Positions 9,456-18,214 of a stretch of DNA of 64,000 nt are shown here, piece by piece. The notes under the pieces were generated by a model that did no database searches, was not told the origin of the DNA, and saw only the letters and a list, made by a program, of their open reading frames with translations. Within the stretch, counting starts at the first letter, position 1, and every line of letters starts with the position of its first letter. This DNA is from Caldifarciminota bacterium UBA1063. Lineage in GTDB: Bacteria; Hydrothermota; Hydrothermia; UBA1063. The translations under genes and the position numbers were made by a program. Location of the stretch: NCBI GenBank assembly GCA_002316275.1, contig DCDE01000019.1, positions 23,043 through 87,042 on the forward strand. The letters run 5' to 3'.

Positions 9456-10385
9456 TTACTCACTACTAAATCCGGCGATTTTTATTTCGTTATCTAAAGA
9501 TGAAACAAAGGCTACGGGCATGTTCTCTGCATTATGTGCGAAGCCGATTTTTCCAGATTTATCAAGAGTAATTATCCCCGTTTCGGTCATAACGGTATTG
9601 TTAATAAGATCGATGCAAGCTTCTGCAGTTTTCTGCGCAGAAATTCCCATTTTCATGAAGTCACATGCGGTTTTTGCAAGGAGTGTCCTCATTATACCTT
9701 CACCTATTCCAGTGCAGGAAGCCCCTCCGAAGGGTGTAGCATAAGTGCCTGCGCCTAAGATGGGTGTGTCGCCGACTCTTCCGAAGAGTTTAAGAAATAC
9801 TCCGCCTGTGGATGTTCCAGCGACGATTTCTCCATTGTCATCAATAGCGACGCATCCAACCGTCCCGTGAAGTAGTTCGGGGTACTGTTTTATAAGCTCC
9901 TGGATCTTCTTCCAGTGAATTGGTTCTCCTTTGATAAGAAGGCTTTTTAGTTTTCTCCACTCCTCCAGCCTTTCTTCAGTTATGGGGTTGTAATCAGGGA
10001 TGCCCATTAGCCTTGCAAAATTGTTTGCACCATCACCGATGAGCAGTACATGGTCTGTTTTTTCCATCACCATTCTTGCCAGACTTATAGGATTTTTTAT
10101 GTTCTCAACCCCTGCCACGGCTCCAGCCTCAAGGGTAGACCCTTTCACTATAGCAGCATCAAGTTCGCATCTTCCGTCGAGTGTGAGTACAGCGCCTGTA
10201 CCGGCATTAAAGACAGGTTCGTCCTCGAGTACGTTGACTGCAGTCTCGCAGGCTACAAGAGCATCATTCTTTTCGCAAAGGATTTTGTATCCTGCTTCAA
10301 TTGCCCTTTTTAAGCCTGCTTCGACACGATCCCGTTTCTCATTTTTCACCTTACCAACACCACCATGTAAGATCATTGCTTTCAT
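9456..10385 (-). CDS. Isoaspartyl peptidase/L-asparaginase (Ntn-hydrolase)
   Basis: A 309-residue plant-type asparaginase/beta-aspartyl peptidase. It should autocleave before Thr175 in the HGTVGCVA motif to expose the catalytic N-terminal threonine, giving alpha and beta subunits. Other family marks are HGGVG at the N-terminus, FNAGTGAVLT, the ASTSTGG-like GTSTGG after the nucleophile, and GAGTYA. It hydrolyses isoAsp dipeptides and/or asparagine, an expected repair or peptide-recycling activity. There is no signal peptide, so it is cytoplasmic. It is monocistronic, with TATAAT (10392-10397) only 6 nt before the ATG and no Shine-Dalgarno, which points to a leaderless mRNA. Confidence 0.92.
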   Translation of the reverse strand: MKAMILHGGVGKVKNEKRDRVEAGLKRAIEAGYKILCEKNDALVACETAVNVLEDEPVFNAGTGAVLTLDGRCELDAAIVKGSTLEAGAVAGVENIKNPISLARMVMEKTDHVLLIGDGANNFARLMGIPDYNPITEERLEEWRKLKSLLIKGEPIHWKKIQELIKQYPELLHGTVGCVAIDDNGEIVAGTSTGGVFLKLFGRVGDTPILGAGTYATPFGGASCTGIGEGIMRTLLAKTACDFMKMGISAQKTAEACIDLINNTVMTETGIITLDKSGKIGFAHNAENMPVAFVSSLDNEIKIAGFSSE

Positions 10386-10391
10386 AGCAAA

Positions 10392-10397
10392 ATTATA
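10392..10397 (-). promoter_or_regulatory. -10 box of the isoaspartyl peptidase gene
   Basis: A perfect TATAAT on the minus strand ends 6 nt before the ATG. No clear -35 element was found at the standard distance. The arrangement implies a leaderless transcript. Confidence 0.5.
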
Positions 10398-10475
10398 CAG
10401 TTTTGTGCGAGCACTAACATTTTATGAATTGGAAACATAAATTGTCTATAAAAATACGCAAAATCCTCAAAATTG

Positions 10476-10504
10476 TTGAAAATACAAGTCAAAAACATTA
10501 AAAT
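10476..10504 (+). promoter_or_regulatory. Leaderless promoter of the C25 protease B-hisS operon
   Basis: TTGAAA (10476-10481), a 17-nt spacer and TAAAAT (10499-10504) end 6 nt before the ATG at 10511, with no ribosome-binding site. This is one of the clearest leaderless arrangements in the window. Confidence 0.7.
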
Positions 10505-10510
10505 TAAACA

Positions 10511-13500
10511 ATGTTTTTGGTTTTTATGGTGATAGAGTTTACCGGAAATGTTTGTATTCCTTTTTATGATGTTGAGTTGACCAAGGATGGATTTCTTAGA
10601 TTACTTACTGGCATGCCCTGCCTTGAAAACCCTGGTATTCCTCCAGTGCCTGTTAAGGCTTTAAGCCTAAAAGTCAGCAATTTTAAGGGTGTCAATGTCA
10701 GACCTTTGAAAGCTGACACAATCAGGATCGACGCTCCAATTGGGCCTTCGGTAAAACAAGAGATCCTTTCTCGGCTTTCTCCAAAGGGGGAAGTTTACTT
10801 TGAAAGGGAATTTTATAAGCTCACGGAGTTCTTCCCAGGGGGTTATTTTGATTACAATATAGCTTTGGGTGATGACGGTGATTCTACCTTGGAATTGCTG
10901 CTATTTCCGTTTAGGTATAACCCGGGACAGTCGCTTCTCGAGCATGTGTCTGAGTTTGAAGTGGAGGTAGTGGGGACTCGGAGCGTAAAAGGGGAAGCCT
11001 TTCCCCTATACCTTGTAATTGCACCTTCTTCTTTTTTAAATACCCTAAAACCTCTTCTTAAATGGAGGAGGCAGCAAGGGCTACAGGTGATTATTAAGAC
11101 TTTAGAGGATATTGAAAGGGAATTTAGTGGAGTTGATTTGCAGGAAAAAGCAAGAAAATACATCAAGACTTTTTCTGACTTAGACGGACAAAAATTTCTA
11201 TTTCTTGTAGGTGACAATTCAATCATCCCTGTGCGGTACATATATGCCTTTGATTGCATGGCGGGAATACACCCAGATGAAAACCAGATTCCGTCGGATC
11301 TCTATTTTTCTGACATTGATGGTAATTTTGATGCAAATGGGAATGGCATTTATGGAGAAGTTGAAGATTCGGTGGAACTATATCCCGACTTCTTTGTAGG
11401 TAGATTACCTGTAAGTGACACGAGTGAGGTCGCGCTTTATGTTTCAAAAGTTTTAGAATACGAACGGGTGGCGTATGATAGCCTCGATGGTTATATTACC
11501 GACTATGCTTTTATTGCTCAGATACTCTGGCAGAATCCATACACTGATCAGTCAGGCCATAAGAATCGAATTGAGGAAAAGTATTTACCCTCATATATAA
11601 AGGTTGATAAGTTTTATGAAAGCTACGGTACTGCATCAAAGGCAGCGGTTCTTCAGGCACTAAACCGGGGGAGGCACCTTATAAACCACGATGGACACGG
11701 TTGGTATGACGGAATGTGGCTCAGTAGGAGTGAATATATTGGGATTTCAGATGTAGAGTCGTTTCAGAATTCAGGCAAGTATTCGCTCTTATATTCTATA
11801 GGGTGTTGGGTGGGTGCACTGGATTACAGTTCATTGGCCGAAGAATTCGTAACTGTAAAAAATGGTGCCGTTGGATTTATTGCAAACTCGAGATATGGCT
11901 GGGGTTCTCCGGGTAATCCAGGATTTGGTTACTCAGATATATACGACGATGAGTTTTTCAATCTCTTTTTTGAAGATAAAGATGCACGTCTTGGAGAGTT
12001 GTTCAGTAATCATAAGGCGGTTTTTGCGCCCCTTGCAAGGGATTCGAACGTATACCGATGGATCTATTATGAGTTAAACCTCTTTGGAGATCCTGGGATG
12101 TATGTGTGGAGAGGTATGCCGAGGAGGATGGAGATCGTCTCTGAACAGATGTTACAAGAGCATCTGTATGAACTTTTTATATGTGATAATACCATTCCCC
12201 TTGAAGGTGTCTATGGGACCATTTCTTACGAAGATTCAGTTTTTTCCCGAGCCTGTTCTCAGGTTGACGGTAGGCTCACCTTTGATATCCCGTCTTCTCT
12301 GTGCGATTCAGTTTTCATAACTCTGTGGAAGCCTGGATATCTCCCCTTTCAAAAGTGGGTAGATTTAATGAGCTATAATGTCTTTTCTTTTTCAATTACC
12401 GATAGCAGTGGCTTAGTGAGGGATTACCTGATGTATGGGAGGGAGAATTTTATAAAACTCTGCATCAGGAACACGACCTCAAGCGTGATAACGGATACTT
12501 TTTATTTTAGTGTTAGCGGCGGCGTTATCGTAGAGCCAGCTGAAGTTAAAGTTACCATTGGAATTTATGATAGTGATTATGTGTATTTGAATGCCTTTGT
12601 ACCTGAAAGCCTCAATGTAAATAGAGTTGAAAAATTTACCATACGTACTTCAAGCTACGTAGTGGATTTGCCTCTTAAAGTTGCATGGCCAATCCTCTCC
12701 CTTGAAGGGTATGAGTGGGTAGACAGTTCTTCACTTGCATTGAGGTATTTGAACAGTTCCCTTATGACCATTGAGGGTCGGACTATTGGAGCCTTTGATC
12801 CTTACGGTATCAAAGTATTCCAACAAGTAGATCCTCTTTCTTTTGGCGTTGATCCTGGTGAGAAGCTCATAATAAATGTACATGAATTATCCAGAAACAC
12901 GAGGAGATTAAATCTTTTTTTCGATCTCGACGGTATGAGCTACATAACCGATCTGGCTCTATACAGGGATTCCATCCTATTTAGTGAAGACTTTGGAAAT
13001 GGGTTATCCTGGCATGGGCAAACTGAGTATTTTGAACTTGGAGACGAAGGAGGGATCGATGGTAAATATCTAACTTTTAATAGGGAATATCTACCATTTT
13101 CTATTAATGCACAAATAGCTTCCAATAGATTTCAAGTAAAGGGTCCCTTTAAAGTGAGGTTTTGGTTCAAATATCAGTTTCCAATTTATGGAACTACCGG
13201 AGTGAGGGTTTCTGTCGTAAAGGAACATGCGGCGCACCGGCAAGTTGATACGGTGACTTTCATTGGTGCCGGAGGTGCCCTTGAGGAAAAGTCGATTTCC
13301 GGTGAATGGGCGCTTTATGAGTATTATGTGGATACGGATGTTGGAGTGGACTCTGCAATTCTTATTCTCACATTTATTAAAGAGGCACCTGATGATGCAT
13401 TCTGGGCAATAGACAAGATTGAAATTGTAAAAGCATCATCTGTAGACCTTGTTGGAGAAGGAGAAGGAGATTATGGATCTAGTGAGCTTTTGAACTACAC

Positions 13501-13723
13501 TTCGGTAATAAGGAATGATAGGTTTAGATCAGTTATTTTTTCAAGAGAAGCCAGGGCTTTATTAGTTGAGTTTTATGATATAGCTGGAAGGAAGGTAAAG
13601 GAGGCAAGTTTTAGTTTGCAGGAAGGTTTTAATGAAGTTTCCGTACCCTTAGGGGATCTTGGAAAGGGTGTCTATTTTGTTAAATTATTAAATGAGACAA
13701 AAAAGGTGGTGTTAATAAGATGA
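10511..13723 (+). CDS. Second secreted gingipain-type (C25) cysteine protease, protease B
   Basis: A 1070-residue paralogue of protease A. It has a short hydrophobic N-terminus (weak signal peptide), a propeptide-like region to about 165, and a C25 catalytic domain about 167-532 with the NHDGHG motif (His396) and Cys432 in GCWVGALD. The shared GAVGFIANSRYGWG and LFGDPG motifs follow. Downstream are beta-sandwich modules and a C-terminal type-A sorting-like domain (FYDIAGRKVKEA, GKGVYFVKLL). Unlike protease A it lacks the GNGNG repeat modules. Its stop codon overlaps hisS by 4 nt (ATGA), a rare coupling of a secreted protease to a tRNA synthetase. A leaderless promoter precedes it. Confidence 0.85.
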   Translation: MFLVFMVIEFTGNVCIPFYDVELTKDGFLRLLTGMPCLENPGIPPVPVKALSLKVSNFKGVNVRPLKADTIRIDAPIGPSVKQEILSRLSPKGEVYFEREFYKLTEFFPGGYFDYNIALGDDGDSTLELLLFPFRYNPGQSLLEHVSEFEVEVVGTRSVKGEAFPLYLVIAPSSFLNTLKPLLKWRRQQGLQVIIKTLEDIEREFSGVDLQEKARKYIKTFSDLDGQKFLFLVGDNSIIPVRYIYAFDCMAGIHPDENQIPSDLYFSDIDGNFDANGNGIYGEVEDSVELYPDFFVGRLPVSDTSEVALYVSKVLEYERVAYDSLDGYITDYAFIAQILWQNPYTDQSGHKNRIEEKYLPSYIKVDKFYESYGTASKAAVLQALNRGRHLINHDGHGWYDGMWLSRSEYIGISDVESFQNSGKYSLLYSIGCWVGALDYSSLAEEFVTVKNGAVGFIANSRYGWGSPGNPGFGYSDIYDDEFFNLFFEDKDARLGELFSNHKAVFAPLARDSNVYRWIYYELNLFGDPGMYVWRGMPRRMEIVSEQMLQEHLYELFICDNTIPLEGVYGTISYEDSVFSRACSQVDGRLTFDIPSSLCDSVFITLWKPGYLPFQKWVDLMSYNVFSFSITDSSGLVRDYLMYGRENFIKLCIRNTTSSVITDTFYFSVSGGVIVEPAEVKVTIGIYDSDYVYLNAFVPESLNVNRVEKFTIRTSSYVVDLPLKVAWPILSLEGYEWVDSSSLALRYLNSSLMTIEGRTIGAFDPYGIKVFQQVDPLSFGVDPGEKLIINVHELSRNTRRLNLFFDLDGMSYITDLALYRDSILFSEDFGNGLSWHGQTEYFELGDEGGIDGKYLTFNREYLPFSINAQIASNRFQVKGPFKVRFWFKYQFPIYGTTGVRVSVVKEHAAHRQVDTVTFIGAGGALEEKSISGEWALYEYYVDTDVGVDSAILILTFIKEAPDDAFWAIDKIEIVKASSVDLVGEGEGDYGSSELLNYTSVIRNDRFRSVIFSREARALLVEFYDIAGRKVKEASFSLQEGFNEVSVPLGDLGKGVYFVKLLNETKKVVLIR

Positions 13724-14991
13724 GCATAAAATATCAAAGACCAAGGGGAACAAGGGACATTCTCCCTGAAGAGGAGAAGTTTAGAGAAGGACTAATCCGG
13801 GCTGCCAGGAGGCTACTAGAGAGCTATGGATATACATTCCTCGTGACGCCTTCTTTTGAATACGCAGAACTATTTTCAAGGAGTATCGGTTCCACTACGG
13901 ATATTATTGAAAAGGAGATGTTTGTATTTCAAGACAAGGGGGAAAGGGTTCTTGCATTACGTCCCGAGGCGACTGCTTCGGTGATAAGGGCATTTCTGGA
14001 GAACCAGATCCATCCGCCATCTAAGCTGGCATACGTTCTTAATATGTTTCGTGCAGAAAGGCCGCAACGCGGACGCTACAGAGAGTTCTGGCAAATTGGT
14101 GCCGAGGCGCTTGGGATAAGGGATCCCTTGTTGGATGCTGAAATGATAGAAATGGCTGTGAAGTTATTGACTGAAATGGGCCTTAAAGATTTTCAGGTGG
14201 AGATAAATTCCATAGGTACCCCTGAAGAACGAGATGTGTACAAAAGGTCACTACTTGACTATATAGAAGAAAAAGAGCTGATGAGAGAACTTACATTGTG
14301 CGAGTCCTGTAACAGGAGGAAGACAGTAAATGTACTAAGAATACTGGATTGCGAGATCGATGCTCCTAAACTCGTTGATGCTCCTGTGATTCTTGAATTT
14401 CTTTCGAGGGAATCCTACCAGTATTTTGAACATGTTCGATCCTACCTCACTAACTGGGGCATTGAATACGTTGCGAATCCTAAAATGGTTAGAGGGCTTG
14501 ATTATTACACTCACACTGTTTTTGAGATAAAGGTGAAGGATCTCGGGGCTCAAGATACTGTCTGTGGTGGAGGTAGGTATGATAGACTTGTTGAAGAGCT
14601 TGGAGGACCTGCCACACCTGCAATGGGCTTCGCTGTGGGGCTTGATAGGGTAGTGGTAGCTCTTGAGAATCAAATCCCAAAGCTTAAAGGGCCATTCTAT
14701 TTTGTTGCTACCGTTGGTGAGATGGAGAGAGGTTATGGCGTAAGACTTCTCAAAAAATTAAGGGAGTGGTATATTCCATCGGATATGTGTTATGAGCTTA
14801 AAAGTCTCAAGGCTCAGCTTAAGATTGCTGACAGGATTGAAGCTCAGAAAGCGGTGATAGTAGGTGAGGACGAAATCTTGAAAGGGAAGGTGAAAGTTCG
14901 CGATATGGTTACAGGTGAAGAGCTTGAAGTAGATGAAAAAGAACTTAAAACAATTTATGAAAATTCCATCCAGCGACATAAAGCATCTTAA
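13720..14991 (+). CDS. hisS: Histidyl-tRNA synthetase
   Basis: A 423-residue class II aminoacyl-tRNA synthetase that charges tRNA-His. Recognisable parts are the N-terminal RPRGTRDILP motif, the LRPEAT segment (80-85), motif 2 with FRAERPQRGRYREFWQ (110-125), the HisRS-specific RGLDYYTHTVFE (from about 258) and motif 3 GFAVGLDR (about 303-310), then the anticodon-binding domain. Length is normal. The start codon lies in the ATGA overlap with protease B, and the gene end overlaps the endonuclease V gene, so these genes share a transcript. Confidence 0.97.
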   Translation: MSIKYQRPRGTRDILPEEEKFREGLIRAARRLLESYGYTFLVTPSFEYAELFSRSIGSTTDIIEKEMFVFQDKGERVLALRPEATASVIRAFLENQIHPPSKLAYVLNMFRAERPQRGRYREFWQIGAEALGIRDPLLDAEMIEMAVKLLTEMGLKDFQVEINSIGTPEERDVYKRSLLDYIEEKELMRELTLCESCNRRKTVNVLRILDCEIDAPKLVDAPVILEFLSRESYQYFEHVRSYLTNWGIEYVANPKMVRGLDYYTHTVFEIKVKDLGAQDTVCGGGRYDRLVEELGGPATPAMGFAVGLDRVVVALENQIPKLKGPFYFVATVGEMERGYGVRLLKKLREWYIPSDMCYELKSLKAQLKIADRIEAQKAVIVGEDEILKGKVKVRDMVTGEELEVDEKELKTIYENSIQRHKAS

Positions 14992-15601
14992 AAAGGTTCA
15001 AGAAGAGCTTAAAAGCCTTGTGATACTGGTCAATAGATTTTCAGACTATGAGCTTATTGGTGGATGTGATGTTTCTTACCGAGGCGACTCCGGTACTGGC
15101 GCTTTTGTGGTTTGTGACAGAAGACTTAAGTTGGTTGAACATACAATTATTAAACAGAGAGTCGAATTTCCGTACATTCCGGGTTATCTGGCTTTTAGGG
15201 AAATACCCTTTTTAATAGCGGCGTTCAACGAGTTGAAAACGAAGCCCGACATAATCCTCGTTGATGGTCAGGGTATAGCTCATCCAAGGGGTTTTGGAGT
15301 TGCATCTCATCTTGGAGTGCTTTTAGATATCCCAACAATAGGCGCTGCAAAAAATAAGCTGTTTGGTCGTTGCGAGATGCCCGTTTTGGAAAGGGGGAGT
15401 TATACCCTCTTAAGGGATCCCCAAAACAACGTTATTGGCGCATGCCTTGTTACTAAAGATAGGACTAAACCCATATTTGTTTCAGCGGGCCATATGGTGG
15501 ACCTGGAGATGTCTGTTAGGGTGGTACTCGAAAGCGCACTTTCTTATAAAATACCAGAACCATTAAGATTAGCACACATGTTCAGTAGATGCGCTGAATA
15601 G
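14957..15601 (+). CDS. nfi: Endonuclease V (deoxyinosine 3' endonuclease)
   Basis: A 214-residue repair nuclease that nicks DNA next to deoxyinosine from adenine deamination. The catalytic metal-binding acidic residues are visible in GGCDVSYRGD and in LVDGQGIAHPRGFGVASH, both hallmarks of the family, and the YIPGYLAFRE segment is also conserved. I chose the ATG at 14957, which gives a family-like N-terminus; an in-frame ATG at 14933 would add eight residues. Either start overlaps the 3' end of hisS (35 or 59 nt), indicating coupled translation. A role in repairing heat-induced deamination fits a thermophile but is inference. Confidence 0.93.
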   Translation: MKIPSSDIKHLKKVQEELKSLVILVNRFSDYELIGGCDVSYRGDSGTGAFVVCDRRLKLVEHTIIKQRVEFPYIPGYLAFREIPFLIAAFNELKTKPDIILVDGQGIAHPRGFGVASHLGVLLDIPTIGAAKNKLFGRCEMPVLERGSYTLLRDPQNNVIGACLVTKDRTKPIFVSAGHMVDLEMSVRVVLESALSYKIPEPLRLAHMFSRCAE

Positions 15602-15610
15602 GAGGATTTT

Positions 15611-16339
15611 ATGGAGAAGGTTGCAATTATAACTGGTGGGTCAAGGGGGATTGGGTTGTCAATTGCCCGGGAGCTCGGGAAGAATGGATATATTCCAGTA
15701 ATTACTGCAAGAAAAGTAGAAGAACTGGGGCAAGCGCAACGCACTCTGAAGGATGATGGTATTGATGCCTACATTAAATCTCTCGACGTTTCAGAGTATG
15801 CCAATTGTAAGGAACTGGTTGAAGATGTACTTGAGAGGTATGGCAAGGTCGACGTCTTGGTTAATTGTGCGGGAATTACTCGCGATAAGCTCTTTATTAG
15901 AATGATTCCGCAGGACTGGGAAGAAGTGGTAAAGATAAATCTTCTTGGTACCTTTAATATGACACATGCGGTACTAAAATCGATGGTTTCTGCGAAAAAG
16001 GGGGTAATAGTCAATATTGCTTCCGTAGTTGGTATTTCTGGAAATGCCGGTCAGACTAACTATTCAGCTTCCAAGGCGGGGGTTATTGCTTTTACACGTT
16101 CTCTTGCGAAGGAAGTGGGAGGATGGGGTATAAGGGTTGTTGCTGTAGCTCCCGGTTTTATAGAGACCTCTATGACGGGTAAACTCAATGAAGATATAAA
16201 AAAGGATTATTTAAGTCGTATTCCCCTCAAGAGATTCGGTACAGCACAGGATGTAGCTAAGCTCGTTGGCTTCATGGTGAGCGAAGATGCAAGCTATATT
16301 AACGGACAGGTGTATGTGATTGATGGTGGGCTTGTTTGA
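15611..16339 (+). CDS. fabG: 3-oxoacyl-[acyl-carrier-protein] reductase
   Basis: A 242-residue SDR enzyme that reduces beta-ketoacyl-ACP with NADPH in fatty-acid elongation. TGGSRGIG (8-15) binds the cofactor, NCAGI follows, and the catalytic triad is Ser near 138, Tyr near 150 and Lys near 154 (YSASKAG). Conserved RVVAVAPGFIET and the C-terminal YINGQVYVIDGG are present. An AGGAGG site precedes the ATG. It is the last gene of the protease B-hisS-nfi-fabG run and ends 2 bp before the convergent cdaR. The malonyl transacylase fabD lies 8 kb away; the remaining fab genes are not in the window. Confidence 0.93.
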   Translation: MEKVAIITGGSRGIGLSIARELGKNGYIPVITARKVEELGQAQRTLKDDGIDAYIKSLDVSEYANCKELVEDVLERYGKVDVLVNCAGITRDKLFIRMIPQDWEEVVKINLLGTFNMTHAVLKSMVSAKKGVIVNIASVVGISGNAGQTNYSASKAGVIAFTRSLAKEVGGWGIRVVAVAPGFIETSMTGKLNEDIKKDYLSRIPLKRFGTAQDVAKLVGFMVSEDASYINGQVYVIDGGLV

Positions 16340-16341
16340 GA

Positions 16342-17220
16342 TCACTGTACAGTAATTATTTCTGGTTCTACAGACTTTACCCGGATAGGAGGAGAAGCGC
16401 TCACTGAAATCTTGTAAAACTTTATTTCTCCCGTACTGTCGATAGGTAATGCCGTCACTTTGAACATCTTTGAGGTAATTGGGGTAAGATCGTATGGTTT
16501 TAGATAAGTTACCTTAATCTTCTCTCTTGAAACAGCTGTCCTTAGATAAATAGAGTCAACTTTAAGAGAGTCGAAGGTCATTTTGACTAAAAATGGTCTT
16601 GTGATGGCAGGGATTTCGATATACGAGTTTGCTATTTGCTCAAGTTTTACTTCGATGAGGGTGTCCGTTGATTTTTTTACTTTCACCGGTTCGAGGGTAA
16701 GGTATTGCATGTTTCCAACAATAGAGGCTGGTCCCCTAACTGTTGCTGTTTCGGGGGAAATAGTTGCCTTTTTTAATGTAAGTAATTCATCTTGGATAGT
16801 AATGGTTGAGGGTTTAACCTGCAGCGGTTTTGAAATCTTCCTGTCTACGTTTATAAAGAAACTCTGGGGATTTATTGAAAATATTTCGATATCCTTAAGA
16901 GAAACAGGTATGTCTTCATAGCTGAACTTAATTTCATTTATCCCATATCTTAGATTTTGGATGTTCTTGTGAATGTATCTATCGGAAAAGCGGAGTCTTA
17001 AAAAAGTTTTACCGGATGTTTTTATTGAAGTGTTAACACTTTGTGGCAGATCGCTAATTATAACCAGCGTATCGCCAAGATCCTGTATCGAATATTCCAC
17101 TTTGAAAGATAAGGAATACACGGAGATGTCGTCAGTTACTGCGTTAAACCATACTACTACTCCAAGTAGAAGAGATATAATTTTAAGGTCAAGGTTTTCA
17201 GTTAGTCTCTTGAATTTCAT
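16342..17220 (-). CDS. cdaR: YbbR-domain protein, likely regulator of the diadenylate cyclase
   Basis: A 292-residue protein with one N-terminal membrane helix (about residues 13-27) followed by YbbR-type beta-rich repeats exposed outside the membrane. In other bacteria, CdaR proteins sit next to CdaA and modulate its c-di-AMP synthesis. Here its start overlaps the end of cdaA by 4 nt, so the same partnership is expected. A glucosamine mutase (glmM), often the third gene, is not present here. Confidence 0.82.
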   Translation of the reverse strand: MKFKRLTENLDLKIISLLLGVVVWFNAVTDDISVYSLSFKVEYSIQDLGDTLVIISDLPQSVNTSIKTSGKTFLRLRFSDRYIHKNIQNLRYGINEIKFSYEDIPVSLKDIEIFSINPQSFFINVDRKISKPLQVKPSTITIQDELLTLKKATISPETATVRGPASIVGNMQYLTLEPVKVKKSTDTLIEVKLEQIANSYIEIPAITRPFLVKMTFDSLKVDSIYLRTAVSREKIKVTYLKPYDLTPITSKMFKVTALPIDSTGEIKFYKISVSASPPIRVKSVEPEIITVQ

Positions 17221-17972
17221 GATGCGCCTTTTATCAGGATTTCCTCTAAGTACGTTCTGATATTTTCAAAGGTTAGGCTTTCTGAGAGGACTCCTTTTTG
17301 TGCAATTCTTACGGATCTCCTTTCTTCAGAAATTACTATTGCAAGGCAATCAGACTGTTCTGTGATTCCGAGTGCAGCTCTGTGTCTCGTACCTAAGCTT
17401 CCTTCGATTACGCCCACCTGAGAGAGAGGTAATACTACTCGCGCCCCTACGATGAAATTACTGCGTATGATGATTGCGCCGTCGTGAAGCGGACTATCCT
17501 CGAGAAAAATCGAGACAATGAGGGGTGCTGATATAGCAGCATGAATTTTTACACCACTCTCACTAATTAGATCCTCAAGCATCATGTTCTTCTCAAATAT
17601 GATAATTCCGCCTAATCCGCGTTGGACCATCTGTCTGATTGCGCGTTCTATTTCTTGTATTTCAGGGATACCAATCTTTCTCCTTTCTCCCATGAAAGGT
17701 CCCGTACCAATAATTGCAAGGCCTTTTCTTATTTCTGGTTGAAAGATGACAATTAATGCGAGGAGGCCATAGCGGGTAAAAGCTGATAAAAGCCATATCA
17801 CGCCTTTCAGGTTAAAGAAAGTCGAAAGAACTGAAAGAGCTATAACCGCAAGCAGGCCTATAATAATGTATATGGTTCTTGTTCCTTTGAATAGTTTGAG
17901 GATATGGTAAATTATAACTGTTACAAGTAATATGTCAACAATATCTCTTACCGTAAGTGGAATGAACCTCAT
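17217..17972 (-). CDS. cdaA: Membrane diadenylate cyclase (c-di-AMP synthase)
   Basis: A 251-residue DAC-domain enzyme that condenses two ATP into c-di-AMP, a second messenger for osmotic and cell-wall control. There are three transmembrane helices in the first 80 residues, then the DisA_N/DAC domain with the catalytic DGA (164-166) and GTRHR (194-198) motifs. Length and layout match the TIGR00159 group. It heads a two-gene unit with the YbbR protein. The promoter TTGAAC-16-TACAAT ends 6 nt before the ATG, with no Shine-Dalgarno, so the mRNA is probably leaderless. Confidence 0.94.
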   Translation of the reverse strand: MRFIPLTVRDIVDILLVTVIIYHILKLFKGTRTIYIIIGLLAVIALSVLSTFFNLKGVIWLLSAFTRYGLLALIVIFQPEIRKGLAIIGTGPFMGERRKIGIPEIQEIERAIRQMVQRGLGGIIIFEKNMMLEDLISESGVKIHAAISAPLIVSIFLEDSPLHDGAIIIRSNFIVGARVVLPLSQVGVIEGSLGTRHRAALGITEQSDCLAIVISEERRSVRIAQKGVLSESLTFENIRTYLEEILIKGAS

Positions 17973-17978
17973 GCTTTA

Positions 17979-18006
17979 ATTGTAAACTGTTTTTTCAGTT
18001 GTTCAA
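17979..18006 (-). promoter_or_regulatory. Leaderless promoter of cdaA
   Basis: On the minus strand TTGAAC (18001-18006), a 16-nt spacer and TACAAT (17979-17984) end 6 nt before the ATG. The spacer contains an inverted repeat (AACTG-6-CAGTT), a possible operator. Confidence 0.65.
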
Positions 18007-18128
18007 AATTTCTTTCGTTATGAGTACGAATAAGATACGGGTTCACCTTGAAGTGGTGTGGACGATACACAGTATATATGTTGTAAAGCTTCATAATATG
18101 TTAGGAACAAAAGGAACTTAAGTTAATG

Positions 18129-18176
18129 CGCTTTCTAAAGAAGCGTCCCTACGCTCAAGATTTTGCTTCTAAAGCA
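18129..18176 (+). repeat. Two short inverted repeats upstream of the dCMP deaminase promoter
   Basis: CGCTT-7-AAGCG (18129-18145) and TGCTT-3-AAGCA (18164-18176) are related inverted repeats 25-70 bp upstream of the TATAAT of the deaminase gene. They may be operator sites or small hairpins. No T tract follows either, so they are not typical terminators. Confidence 0.35.
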
Positions 18177-18200
18177 TTATTTAATTTGTAGGATTTGTTA

Positions 18201-18206
18201 TATAAT
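18201..18206 (+). promoter_or_regulatory. -10 box of the dCMP deaminase gene
   Basis: TATAAT lies 8 nt before the ATG at 18215 with no ribosome-binding site, so the transcript is likely leaderless. No convincing -35 element is visible. Confidence 0.5.
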
Positions 18207-18214
18207 TTTACAAT

